From an uncultured Pelolinea sp. (GTDB lineage Bacteria; Chloroflexota; Anaerolineae; Anaerolineales; Anaerolineaceae): 25,220 bases of DNA. The notes beneath the pieces are model-generated. The model had not been told where the DNA came from, searched no databases, and saw nothing but the letters and a program-made list of their open reading frames with translations. Below are positions 6,542 through 12,983 of the stretch, one piece after another; position 1 is the stretch's first letter, and each line of letters starts with the position of its first letter. The stretch lies in contig CALGUJ010000242.1 in NCBI GenBank assembly GCA_937902055.1, positions 1 through 25,220 of the forward strand. Reading direction: 5' to 3'. The translations under genes and the position numbers were made by a program.

Positions 6542-7642
6542 TTACACGCCGCGCCGTAGATCCAATTTGTGATCGAATTTTCCGACTATCGTATTCAGCG
6601 CTTTGATCGCTGCTTCGATATCCCTGACATCCGCCGTTTCAATCGGGGAGTGGGAGTAGCGCATTGGAACCGCGAAATGCGCCATGGCTGTTCCTTGAGT
6701 GCCTGCGACCACGGTGAACGCGTCGTCGGTGATAACGCCTAATACAATATCGCGTTGCCAGGGGATTTTCAGGTCGTCGAGGGTTTTTTCGATGAACAGT
6801 CTCAATGGCGGGTTGGGGATGATGCCGGCCAGGGTGCCGCGGCCGTGGAAATTCATCTGGGTAACCGCCGGGCCTTTGCCGAGACTCATGTCGTATTTAT
6901 AGTTCAGATCCGGGGTGTCGCAGGCAATGGTGATATCCACGCAAATGGACGCGTCCGGTTCGAGTTTGTAGAAAACCGGCAGTACGCCGCGGATGTTGAA
7001 TTCTTCCTGGGTGGAGGCTACCACGTAGACTGTGCCGGCAGGTGGATTTTGTTTGAGATGCTCGGCCAGCGCGATCAGCATCAAGCAGCCGATGCGGTTA
7101 TCCAGCGTTTTGCTGGTGATCAGATGTTCGCCGATTTGTTCGAAATGATGATGATACGTAACCGCGCTGCCGATGTCAATGCCTTTCGCCTTGACTTCCG
7201 CGTCGGAATTGGCGCCGATATCGATATACATTTTGTCGGTGGTTGGAACGGTCAGCTTGGCTTCAGCCGGCGTGAGATGATGCGCATAGGTTCCGACAAT
7301 TCCGACCACGTGGCTTTTTCCATCGATGCTGTGAATATCCAAAAATTGCCCCATCAGGGTCTTTTCTGGAACGCCGCCGATTCGGTCAAAGCGCAGGTAG
7401 CCGTTTTTCTCGACTTTCTTGATCATCAACCCCAATTCGTCCACGTGAGCGAAAACCAGCATGCTGGGTTCTTTTTCATCTTTTCCCTTGAACGTGGCGA
7501 TCACATTGCCTAAACGGTCGATTTCAACGTCATCCGTTAATGATTTGAACCTTGCGGCCATTTCCCGCACCATGTTATCTTCCATTCCGGACAGGGCTGG
7601 GATACTGGTCAGGTACTTGAGTTCTTCAACAATTGATTTCAT
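6542..7642 (-). CDS. sgcX: M42 family metallopeptidase-like protein (SgcX/FrvX type)
   Basis: This 366-residue dizinc hydrolase is of peptidase family M42 (glutamyl aminopeptidase/endoglucanase group). All metal and catalytic residues of the family are visible: His66 and Asp68 in FAHVDELG, Asp181 in TLDNRIG, Glu213-Glu214 in TQEEFNIRG, Asp236 in CVDI, and His331 in RYSHSP. It should be an active enzyme, cytoplasmic and oligomeric as in the family. Homologues occur inside sugar PTS operons (E. coli sgcX, frvX), where a peptidase role has never been explained. A deacylase or amidase acting on a modified sugar is conceivable. AAGGAG lies 6 bases before the ATG. It is 24 bases downstream of the SDR gene in the same operon. 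Confidence 0.88.
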   Translation of the reverse strand: MKSIVEELKYLTSIPALSGMEDNMVREMAARFKSLTDDVEIDRLGNVIATFKGKDEKEPSMLVFAHVDELGLMIKKVEKNGYLRFDRIGGVPEKTLMGQFLDIHSIDGKSHVVGIVGTYAHHLTPAEAKLTVPTTDKMYIDIGANSDAEVKAKGIDIGSAVTYHHHFEQIGEHLITSKTLDNRIGCLMLIALAEHLKQNPPAGTVYVVASTQEEFNIRGVLPVFYKLEPDASICVDITIACDTPDLNYKYDMSLGKGPAVTQMNFHGRGTLAGIIPNPPLRLFIEKTLDDLKIPWQRDIVLGVITDDAFTVVAGTQGTAMAHFAVPMRYSHSPIETADVRDIEAAIKALNTIVGKFDHKLDLRRGV

Positions 7643-7666
7643 TCTTGCTCCTTCATGTGTAATATT

Positions 7667-8407
7667 TTAACCGACATACATGCGTCCGCCGTCTGCCACA
7701 ATGATTTCTCCATTGACATAACTGGATAGATCAGAACACAAGAAAAGAACAACGTTGGCGACATCTTCGGGATAACCGATCCTGCGGACAGGCATTTGCG
7801 GGATGTAATGCGCTTGCATCTCCTCTTCGCTGGCATAACGCGTCATGATCATGTCGCTCATGATCACTGCTGGCATTACGGCGTTTACCAGGATACCGAG
7901 AGGTGCGTAAGTTTTGGCCTGATAGCGCGTGAGAGAATAAGCGCCGGCTTTGGTTGCTACGTATTGCGGAATGCCGGTTCCACCGGTTAGTACGCACGTG
8001 GAGGTGATGTTGATGATGCGGCCGCTGCCTCTCTCAGCCATGTGATCCTTGACCGCTTCGGAACAAAAGTGCAGGGCTTTGACGTGAATCGCGTAACTCT
8101 TATCCCAATCCGCCACAACGCCGGCATTGTTGACCAGGATATCGATCCTCCCGAACTGATCCAATGTCTCCTTGACCAATTCTCTGCAATTTTCTTCGAG
8201 TGAAATATCCTTTTGAATGTAGAAAGGCGGCTTGCCTGCCTGACCGATCTCCTCCAACACCGGTTTGATTGTTTCCTGCGAAACAATGTCGTCGATCACC
8301 ACCTGCGCTCCGGCTTTCGCCAGTAAATTCGCGGTGGCTTTTCCAATTCCTTTTGCCGCGCCGGTTACGATCGCGACTTTACCATCCAGATCAATCGTGT
8401 AAGCCAT
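7667..8407 (-). CDS. SDR family NAD(P)-dependent oxidoreductase
   Basis: This 246-residue classical short-chain dehydrogenase has the cofactor motif TGAAKGIG (15-22), NNAG (93-96), catalytic Ser136 in ITST, and Tyr149/Lys153 in YVATK. An acidic pair, Asp39-Asp40, ends the second beta strand, which usually means NAD(H) rather than NADP(H). Top matches would be annotated as 3-oxoacyl-ACP reductase or sorbitol-6-phosphate dehydrogenase. The operon context favours a polyol or sugar (phosphate) dehydrogenase. The ribosome site TAGGAA overlaps the TAG stop of the alcohol dehydrogenase gene upstream (8-base gap), which points to translational coupling of the two dehydrogenases. Confidence 0.88.
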   Translation of the reverse strand: MAYTIDLDGKVAIVTGAAKGIGKATANLLAKAGAQVVIDDIVSQETIKPVLEEIGQAGKPPFYIQKDISLEENCRELVKETLDQFGRIDILVNNAGVVADWDKSYAIHVKALHFCSEAVKDHMAERGSGRIINITSTCVLTGGTGIPQYVATKAGAYSLTRYQAKTYAPLGILVNAVMPAVIMSDMIMTRYASEEEMQAHYIPQMPVRRIGYPEDVANVVLFLCSDLSSYVNGEIIVADGGRMYVG

Positions 8408-8415
8408 ATTTGTTC

Positions 8416-9444
8416 CTAGAAATTAATGACGCATTTGAGGCTCTCATTGCGACTGACGGTTTGCAGGATCGCTTCCGACAGGTTTTCAAGCGCATAGCGG
8501 TGGCTGATCAATTTTTCTGCGGATACGTCGCCGCTTGCGATCAAATCCAGGGCCATTCGGGTATCCAGGTGGTCTGCGGAATACGTCGAAGTGAGAGTGA
8601 TTTCGTTGAAGAAGATATAAGAAGGGAACAAAGGTACCGATTCTTCCGGCTTGGGAGTGGCAAAAAAGACCACCGTCCCGCCTTTATTCGCCAATCGCAT
8701 TCCCAGGTTCATCGCGCTGATGTCTTTTGCGGCGATGAAAACTTTATCGGCGCCATCGGAATGGAACAGGTCTTTTAACCTGGCGGCTTCCTTTTCGGGA
8801 TCTTTATCCGGCACTAAAACATATGGAGCTCCGAACTCTTTTGCTTTCCGAATGCGCCAGTCCAGGACTTCATACACAACCAGTTTCCGCACTCCCCAGT
8901 AAAGCAGGCATTGAATGAACATCAATCCCATCGCACCGGTCCCAATCAAAGCCACCGAATCGCCGGCTTCTATTCCAGCCTTTCTGATGGCGTGAATGAC
9001 GCAGGCCAGCGGTTCGACCAACGTTCCGGCTTCAAAACTGACGTTCTCCGGGAGCAGCAGCGTATCCTTGGCGGCATGTTCGCCGGAAGCGATAAAATAT
9101 TCCGAAAACCCGCCCGGTTGGACGTGGGTTTTTCGGTAATTTGCACACATGGTGAAGTTTCCCCGCCGGCAGTGCTCGCAAACCAGACAGGGAACGTGAT
9201 GGTGAACGAATACACGGTCACCTTTTTTAAAATTCTTGATATCCGCGCCGACCTCTTCGATGATTCCGGCCGGTTCGTGCCCAAGCGTCAGGGGAGCGCG
9301 CGGCGTCAAATACCATTCCATGGTATCCGCGACACATACGCCGCAAGATTCGGTCTTTACCAGGATCTCGCTGCTTTTGGGCTGAGGGATGGGGCGGTCT
9401 TCCACCCGCACATCCTGATTATTGTAATAAACGGCAACTTTCAT
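8416..9444 (-). CDS. Zinc-dependent alcohol dehydrogenase family protein (sorbitol/galactitol-1-phosphate dehydrogenase-like)
   Basis: This 342-residue medium-chain dehydrogenase oxidises a secondary alcohol with NAD(P). Catalytic zinc ligands are Cys34 (SCGVC) and His56-Glu57 (GHEPAG), with a further family Glu in LVEPLAC. The structural zinc site has Cys86, Cys89, Cys92 and Cys100 (CLVCEHC...C). The Rossmann motif is ALIGTGAMG. GatD (galactitol-1-phosphate 5-dehydrogenase) and threonine/sorbitol dehydrogenases are the nearest families. The ATG at 9444 is chosen because AGGTG is 4 bases before it. A TTG at 9468 would add eight residues but lies within the terminator-like hairpin. It is the first gene after that hairpin, downstream of the PTS IIC gene. 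Oxidation of a PTS-imported polyol phosphate is the most natural role. Confidence 0.88.
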   Translation of the reverse strand: MKVAVYYNNQDVRVEDRPIPQPKSSEILVKTESCGVCVADTMEWYLTPRAPLTLGHEPAGIIEEVGADIKNFKKGDRVFVHHHVPCLVCEHCRRGNFTMCANYRKTHVQPGGFSEYFIASGEHAAKDTLLLPENVSFEAGTLVEPLACVIHAIRKAGIEAGDSVALIGTGAMGLMFIQCLLYWGVRKLVVYEVLDWRIRKAKEFGAPYVLVPDKDPEKEAARLKDLFHSDGADKVFIAAKDISAMNLGMRLANKGGTVVFFATPKPEESVPLFPSYIFFNEITLTSTYSADHLDTRMALDLIASGDVSAEKLISHRYALENLSEAILQTVSRNESLKCVINF

Positions 9445-9448
9445 GAAA

Positions 9449-9453
9449 CACCT
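9449..9453 (-). promoter_or_regulatory. Ribosome binding site that sets the start of the alcohol dehydrogenase gene
   Basis: AGGTG on the minus strand is 4 bases before the ATG at 9444. The alternative TTG start at 9468 has no such site. Confidence 0.6.
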
Positions 9454-9466
9454 GATTTCTTTTTCC

Positions 9467-9501
9467 AAAAAGCCGCCGCGGAAATGACACGGCGGCTTTT
9501 T
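9467..9501. terminator. Strong internal terminator-like hairpin between the PTS IIC and dehydrogenase genes
   Basis: AAAAAGCCGCCG (9467-9478) pairs perfectly with CGGCGGCTTTTT (9490-9501) around an 11-base loop. On the minus strand the stem is followed by TTTTT, then GGAAAAAG. It lies inside the apparent operon, after IIC and just before the alcohol dehydrogenase ribosome site. It should therefore reduce read-through and make IIC expression exceed that of the enzymes. No clear promoter follows it in the short gap. Confidence 0.85.
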
Positions 9502-9532
9502 TGGTGATGGTTTTACGTAACTTTAGGTCTAC

Positions 9533-9556
9533 ACTACCAATAAAATACTACCAATA
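9533..9556. repeat. Short direct repeat just after the IIC stop codon
   Basis: ACTACCAATA occurs at 9533-9542 and again at 9547-9556, a period of 14 bases. The two copies lie between the IIC stop codon (9558-9560) and the terminator hairpin. It could be a small slippage duplication or a paired protein site. Confidence 0.5.
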
Positions 9557-9557
9557 A

Positions 9558-10835
9558 TTAGCCGCCGATCAGCTTGCCGATCTGGAACAGGACGGCGGAA
9601 ACCCAGTTGCCGGCTGAGAGGCCGGTGATCTCGACTGCGCCTTCCGGAATTGCGTAACCGATGGAGGTCGCCATCTCGGTCAGGGATGAACCGAAGGAGG
9701 TGCAGGCATAGAGCACGACCACAAAGATGACCGTGCCGCACACGATCGAGCGGAACAAGTTACCCTTGGACATGAACGGAACCATAGCCACGAAGTAGAA
9801 GGTGGCTGCCAGGTCGCCAAAGGGGAGCACGCGGTTGCCGGGCAGGATCAGCGCCAAACCCAACACGATCGGGATCATGATAATGCCGGCTGCCACAGTG
9901 ACCGGGTGTCCAATTAGCACTGCGGAATCCAGGCCAATGTAGAATTCGCGGCCGCCGAATTTCTTTTCCATGAAGGTCTTGGCGGACTCGGCGATGGGGG
10001 TCAGGGCTTCCATGAAGAAACCGATGATCTTGGGGATCAGGATCATGGCGGTGCCGACGGTGATACCCAGGGTGAGCAGGGCGGCCGGGGTCTTCCACAT
10101 GCCGCCGATCGCGCCTACCACAATACCCAGCAGAACGCCCAGGAACAGCGGTTCACCAAAGATGCCCCATTTTTCGCGGATGTTGCTCTCATCCCAGTGG
10201 ATGTCCTTGACGCCGGGGATGCGATCCAAAACCCAGTTCACGCCCGCGATGATCGGAACGCTCGAAACCGCCCAACCGTGCGGGATGCTGATGCCAGGCA
10301 GGTTGTAGAATTCCTGCACGTCTTTGGCGGTGATGTCGGCAATCCACAGTTCATACACAGTGTGGATGGCGGCTGCCACCAAACCCCAGGCCAGGCTGCC
10401 GGAAGCAATGTAGCAGACTGAAGCGGTGAAAGCCTGGTTCCAGAAGTTCCAGATGTCCACGTTCAGGGTCTTGGTCAGCTTGAGGGCCAGCATAACAATA
10501 TTGGTGCCCAGGCAGACCAGGATGACCAGTGAACCGGCTGTGGTGCCCCAGGCGATGGCGCCGGCTACACCCCAACCGACATCGAAGATGTCCAGGTTGG
10601 CGCCGGTGCTTTCCACCAACGCGTTCGCTACCGGCACCATGTTGTTGATCAACAGGCTGATGACCAGGTTCAGGGAGATGAAACCAGCACCCAGGGTCAA
10701 ACCGGCGCGCAGCGCGGTGCGGAATTTTTGGCCGAAGATCAAGCCCAAAATGGTGATGACGATAGGCAGCAACAGGGATGCGCCCAGGTTGAACAGGAAG
10801 TTCTTAATGTTTAAGACAACAGTTACAAAATCCAT
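9558..10835 (-). CDS. PTS sugar transporter subunit IIC, GatC/SgcC-like
   Basis: This 425-residue galactitol-family PTS permease has about ten or more hydrophobic helices. Family motifs are DIWNFWNQAF (about 127-136), GEPLFLG (about 225-231) and GREFYIGLDSAVLIGHPV (about 290-307). It is a close paralogue of the IIC in cluster 1 but about 36 residues shorter. It lacks that protein's long C-terminal membrane and charged tail. AAGGAG lies about 7 bases before the ATG. In contrast to cluster 1, its IIB partner is not adjacent: IIA and IIB are at the far end of the operon (4143-5013). It follows the DeoR-type regulator by 114 bases and is separated from the catabolic enzymes by a strong hairpin. 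Confidence 0.92.
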   Translation of the reverse strand: MDFVTVVLNIKNFLFNLGASLLLPIVITILGLIFGQKFRTALRAGLTLGAGFISLNLVISLLINNMVPVANALVESTGANLDIFDVGWGVAGAIAWGTTAGSLVILVCLGTNIVMLALKLTKTLNVDIWNFWNQAFTASVCYIASGSLAWGLVAAAIHTVYELWIADITAKDVQEFYNLPGISIPHGWAVSSVPIIAGVNWVLDRIPGVKDIHWDESNIREKWGIFGEPLFLGVLLGIVVGAIGGMWKTPAALLTLGITVGTAMILIPKIIGFFMEALTPIAESAKTFMEKKFGGREFYIGLDSAVLIGHPVTVAAGIIMIPIVLGLALILPGNRVLPFGDLAATFYFVAMVPFMSKGNLFRSIVCGTVIFVVVLYACTSFGSSLTEMATSIGYAIPEGAVEITGLSAGNWVSAVLFQIGKLIGG

Positions 10836-10860
10836 TTTTACTCTCCTTTATCAATATTGT

Positions 10861-10874
10861 TAAAAACGTTTAAA
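10861..10874. promoter_or_regulatory. cre-like / LacI-type operator candidate before the PTS IIC gene
   Basis: TAAAAACGTTTAAA matches 12 of 14 positions of the Bacillus catabolite-responsive element consensus TGWAARCGYTWNCW, missing the conserved G and late C. It lies 26 bases upstream of the IIC start codon. No LacI/CcpA-type gene is in the window, and AT-rich sequence can give such matches by chance. Confidence 0.3.
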
Positions 10875-10901
10875 AACTGCTTTCTTGTTAAGTTCCCGAT
10901 T

Positions 10902-10913
10902 TCACCTCCTTTT
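10902..10913 (-). promoter_or_regulatory. Orphan Shine-Dalgarno-like sequence in the leader of PTS cluster 2
   Basis: AAAAGGAGGTGA on the minus strand is a near-perfect anti-Shine-Dalgarno match, but no usable start codon follows at normal spacing. The IIC ATG is 66 bases further on and has its own AAGGAG. The same arrangement occurs at 1036-1046 in cluster 1. Confidence 0.4.
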
Positions 10914-10949
10914 CTTAAGTAGTAAAGACACAATGATGAAGCATCGATA

Positions 10950-11714
10950 TTATGCGAAGATTGTGTTGATTTTCTTTTCTTTGCAGCAATTCCTGAACTC
11001 TTCGGGGGCGTTGCTATCTGTGATGAGGTAATCGATATCGGTTATGTTGCATACTTTGGCGAAACCGGTGATCCCGAATTTGGAGGAATCCGTAAGCAGG
11101 ATGACCTGATTGGCTGACTCGACCATGGCCTGTTTGATCGGCACTTCTTCGATGTTGACATTGCTGATGGTCCCGTCGGAATGAATCGCATCTGCGCCGA
11201 TGAACGATTTATCAACCTTCAAATTTCGGATGAAATCCACCACCTGTGAGCCTTGCAAGGTGAACACGTTTGCGCGCGCGATCCCGCCGGTGCAGATCAA
11301 ATTGATCCTGGGATTTGAGGCTAATTTGACCGCGATGTTCAGGTCATGAGTAACCACGGTAAGCCGTTCTCGTGTATGCAGCAGGCATGCCAGGCTGTAA
11401 ATTGTCGAACCTGCATCCAGCAGAATGGTGTCGCCGTTTTCCACCAGAGAAATCGCCGCGGAAGCGATCCGGTTTTTTTCGGCGATATTGCGATTTTTTT
11501 TGATGTCGTATGGAATCTCGGCGGTGACTCCCTGCGTTGAACGGACCGCCCCACCCCGTTTGCGGATGCATAGGCCTTCTTCTTCAAGCAGAATCAGGTC
11601 GCGCCGGATCGTGACGGGTGTTAAATTCAATTCGGCTGCCAGATCGGCCACCTGTACGTAGCCGTCTTCCCGCAGTCTGTTCATGAGTAAAGCTTTACGT
11701 TCTTCGGCAATCAT
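10950..11714 (-). CDS. DeoR/GlpR-family transcriptional regulator (SgcR-like), sugar cluster 2
   Basis: This 254-residue DeoR/GlpR-family repressor has an N-terminal winged helix-turn-helix with TPVTIRRDL (32-40) and RGGAV (53-57). The C-terminal sensor domain has GDTILLDAGSTI (about 93-104), the usual region for binding a phosphorylated sugar. Length is normal for the family. It heads cluster 2, is followed by the IIC gene after 114 bases, and is transcribed from a near-perfect sigma-70 promoter at 11765-11793. It probably represses its own operon and releases it when the sugar phosphate appears. It is not closely similar to the cluster 1 regulator outside the family motifs, so the two probably answer to different ligands. 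Confidence 0.9.
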   Translation of the reverse strand: MIAEERKALLMNRLREDGYVQVADLAAELNLTPVTIRRDLILLEEEGLCIRKRGGAVRSTQGVTAEIPYDIKKNRNIAEKNRIASAAISLVENGDTILLDAGSTIYSLACLLHTRERLTVVTHDLNIAVKLASNPRINLICTGGIARANVFTLQGSQVVDFIRNLKVDKSFIGADAIHSDGTISNVNIEEVPIKQAMVESANQVILLTDSSKFGITGFAKVCNITDIDYLITDSNAPEEFRNCCKEKKINTIFA

Positions 11715-11764
11715 AATAAGTCAAGAGAGAACAAAAAAATGTACGAAAATGTCCTAATAAGAAC

Positions 11765-11793
11765 ATTATACAAATTGTGGATATGTTTGTCAA
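11765..11793 (-). promoter_or_regulatory. Perfect-consensus sigma-70 promoter of cluster 2
   Basis: On the minus strand TTGACA (11788-11793) and TATAAT (11765-11770) are exactly 17 bases apart, identical to consensus in both hexamers. The start site would be near 11758, about 44 bases before the regulator's ATG. The leader holds direct repeats of AAAATGT (plus strand), which may be operator half-sites for the DeoR-type repressor. Such a strong promoter implies tight repression when the inducer is absent. Confidence 0.85.
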
Positions 11794-11901
11794 TTGTTTA
11801 GACCAGTTGGAATTAAATTTAAGGATTATGTTGGACAAAACCAAACAATAACTGGTTTGAATCGATCCAGGGAAATAGGCGGGAGAATGGATTGAATCGG
11901 G

Positions 11902-12456
11902 TTATTGATAACGTTCGTAAAGAGATAAAACTGTATCTGCGTAATCATAACCCGTGTCAAAAGGGCCATAACGAAATAGCGCCTGGCGGATGGAACCTTC
12001 TTTTTTGATCAGGTTGGAGAGCATGCGGGTTCCGAAATCGACATTGAAATCCGGTTCGGAAAGATCCTCAATCGTGGGGCGGTTGGCAAAACATGCACTC
12101 GCCCCGCAATAAAAGGAGGAGGCGATTCCATCCCGCGGCATTACCTGCATTAATCCAACTGCGCCGCTGGTCGAAATGACCCGCGGATTGCCGCCGCTCT
12201 CTTGCAGCATGACGGCGGCGATCAGGGTGGGGTCGAGCTGATACTGCTCGGCGTTCTTCTCAATGATCGTTTTCCATTGTTGGATGGACGCGGGAAATTG
12301 ATTGCTCAATTCGCTGCCTGGCGCGGACAACGGCTCGGGGGAATGAATGACACCTCGGTTAAAAATTGTGCCGATAAAACCGGATAAGGTAAAAAGGGTC
12401 AATCCGATTATTAAAATGGCAGGAATGATCAATCCGCCGGGAGTTTTCGCATGCAT
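11902..12456 (-). CDS. Lytic transglycosylase domain protein (SLT family), membrane-anchored
   Basis: This 184-residue protein has an N-terminal membrane segment (residues about 9-31) and an extracytoplasmic SLT (Slt70-type) domain from about residue 60. Catalytic Glu86 lies in MLQESGGNP, followed by SGAVGLMQVMP (96-106) and the C-terminal YADTVLSLYERY, all hallmarks of this fold. It cleaves peptidoglycan between MurNAc and GlcNAc, giving an anhydro end. A hydrophilic linker (about 35-55) joins anchor and domain. The ATG at 12456 has no visible Shine-Dalgarno. It lies 34 bases downstream of the phosphatase gene on the same strand and may share its transcript. Some Chloroflexota lack typical murein, so its presence suggests that a peptidoglycan-like wall is made here. 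Confidence 0.88.
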   Translation of the reverse strand: MHAKTPGGLIIPAILIIGLTLFTLSGFIGTIFNRGVIHSPEPLSAPGSELSNQFPASIQQWKTIIEKNAEQYQLDPTLIAAVMLQESGGNPRVISTSGAVGLMQVMPRDGIASSFYCGASACFANRPTIEDLSEPDFNVDFGTRMLSNLIKKEGSIRQALFRYGPFDTGYDYADTVLSLYERYQ

Positions 12457-12490
12457 GCATTAATAATAGCACAAAAGTTCTAAATATGTA

Positions 12491-12958
12491 TTATTGTTTT
12501 GTGAGATCGCAGATGCGTGGATAACCGGCGTCCAGAAATTGAGAAATTTTGCTTATGGTGGAGCTATACCTTTCAACGGATTGGCCCACCGGATCATCGA
12601 TTTCCTGCAGGTGGCTGGACATTTCGCTGAGCAGGTGGATTTTCCCGGCGTGTTCGGGGTAATTCCGCCGCAGCGTAGTTTTATGTTCCATTTCCATGCA
12701 CAGGACTAATTGAAATTGCTTTAGCAGAGAATCCGTTACGGCTTGGGCGCGGTGATCTTCCAGGTTAAGACCCAGCTTGCGTACTGCTTCGACAGCATTG
12801 CTGGTGGCTGGCATGCCCGCCATTGCCCAGCAGCCGGCTGATTCGATGCGCCAATCGTCGGGATGATGCTTCTTTGCCACCAAATCCGCAAAGAGCGCCA
12901 TCGCCATGGGCGACCGGCATTGATTGGCGCTGCATACGAACAGCACTGATCTTTTCAC
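12491..12958 (-). CDS. Low-molecular-weight protein phosphatase (tyrosine/arginine phosphatase family)
   Basis: This is a 155-residue cytoplasmic phosphatase. The phosphate loop CSANQCRS (Cys9 to Ser16) fits C-x5-R-S, and the general acid is in DDP (121-123). The residue that separates tyrosine enzymes (often Ile) from arginine enzymes such as YwlE (Thr) is Gln13 here, so specificity is open. The reading frame continues upstream to 13222, but that part overlaps gmd and is not phosphatase-like. The GTG at 12958, directly before KRSVLFVC, is therefore taken as the start, 25 bases after the gmd stop. No strong ribosome site is seen, so coupling to gmd is possible. Relatives (Wzb, Etp) often accompany polysaccharide genes. 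Confidence 0.85.
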   Translation of the reverse strand: MKRSVLFVCSANQCRSPMAMALFADLVAKKHHPDDWRIESAGCWAMAGMPATSNAVEAVRKLGLNLEDHRAQAVTDSLLKQFQLVLCMEMEHKTTLRRNYPEHAGKIHLLSEMSSHLQEIDDPVGQSVERYSSTISKISQFLDAGYPRICDLTKQ

Positions 12959-12983
12959 AGGTATCTTGATTATAAGTGGGCTG

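Noticed and set aside
6755..7513. Long open frame (252 codons) on the plus strand opposite the M42-like gene
   Set aside because: Its translation is a histidine/phenylalanine/glutamine-rich shadow of a strongly conserved enzyme on the other strand, with no recognisable domain.
11838..11858. Weak hairpin AAACCA...TGGTTT downstream of the lytic transglycosylase gene (minus strand)
   Set aside because: Only six A/T-rich pairs and a four-T tail. It might be a poor terminator, but the evidence is too thin to list. A wider 7-base inverted repeat (11802-11808 with 11850-11856) is likewise probably chance.
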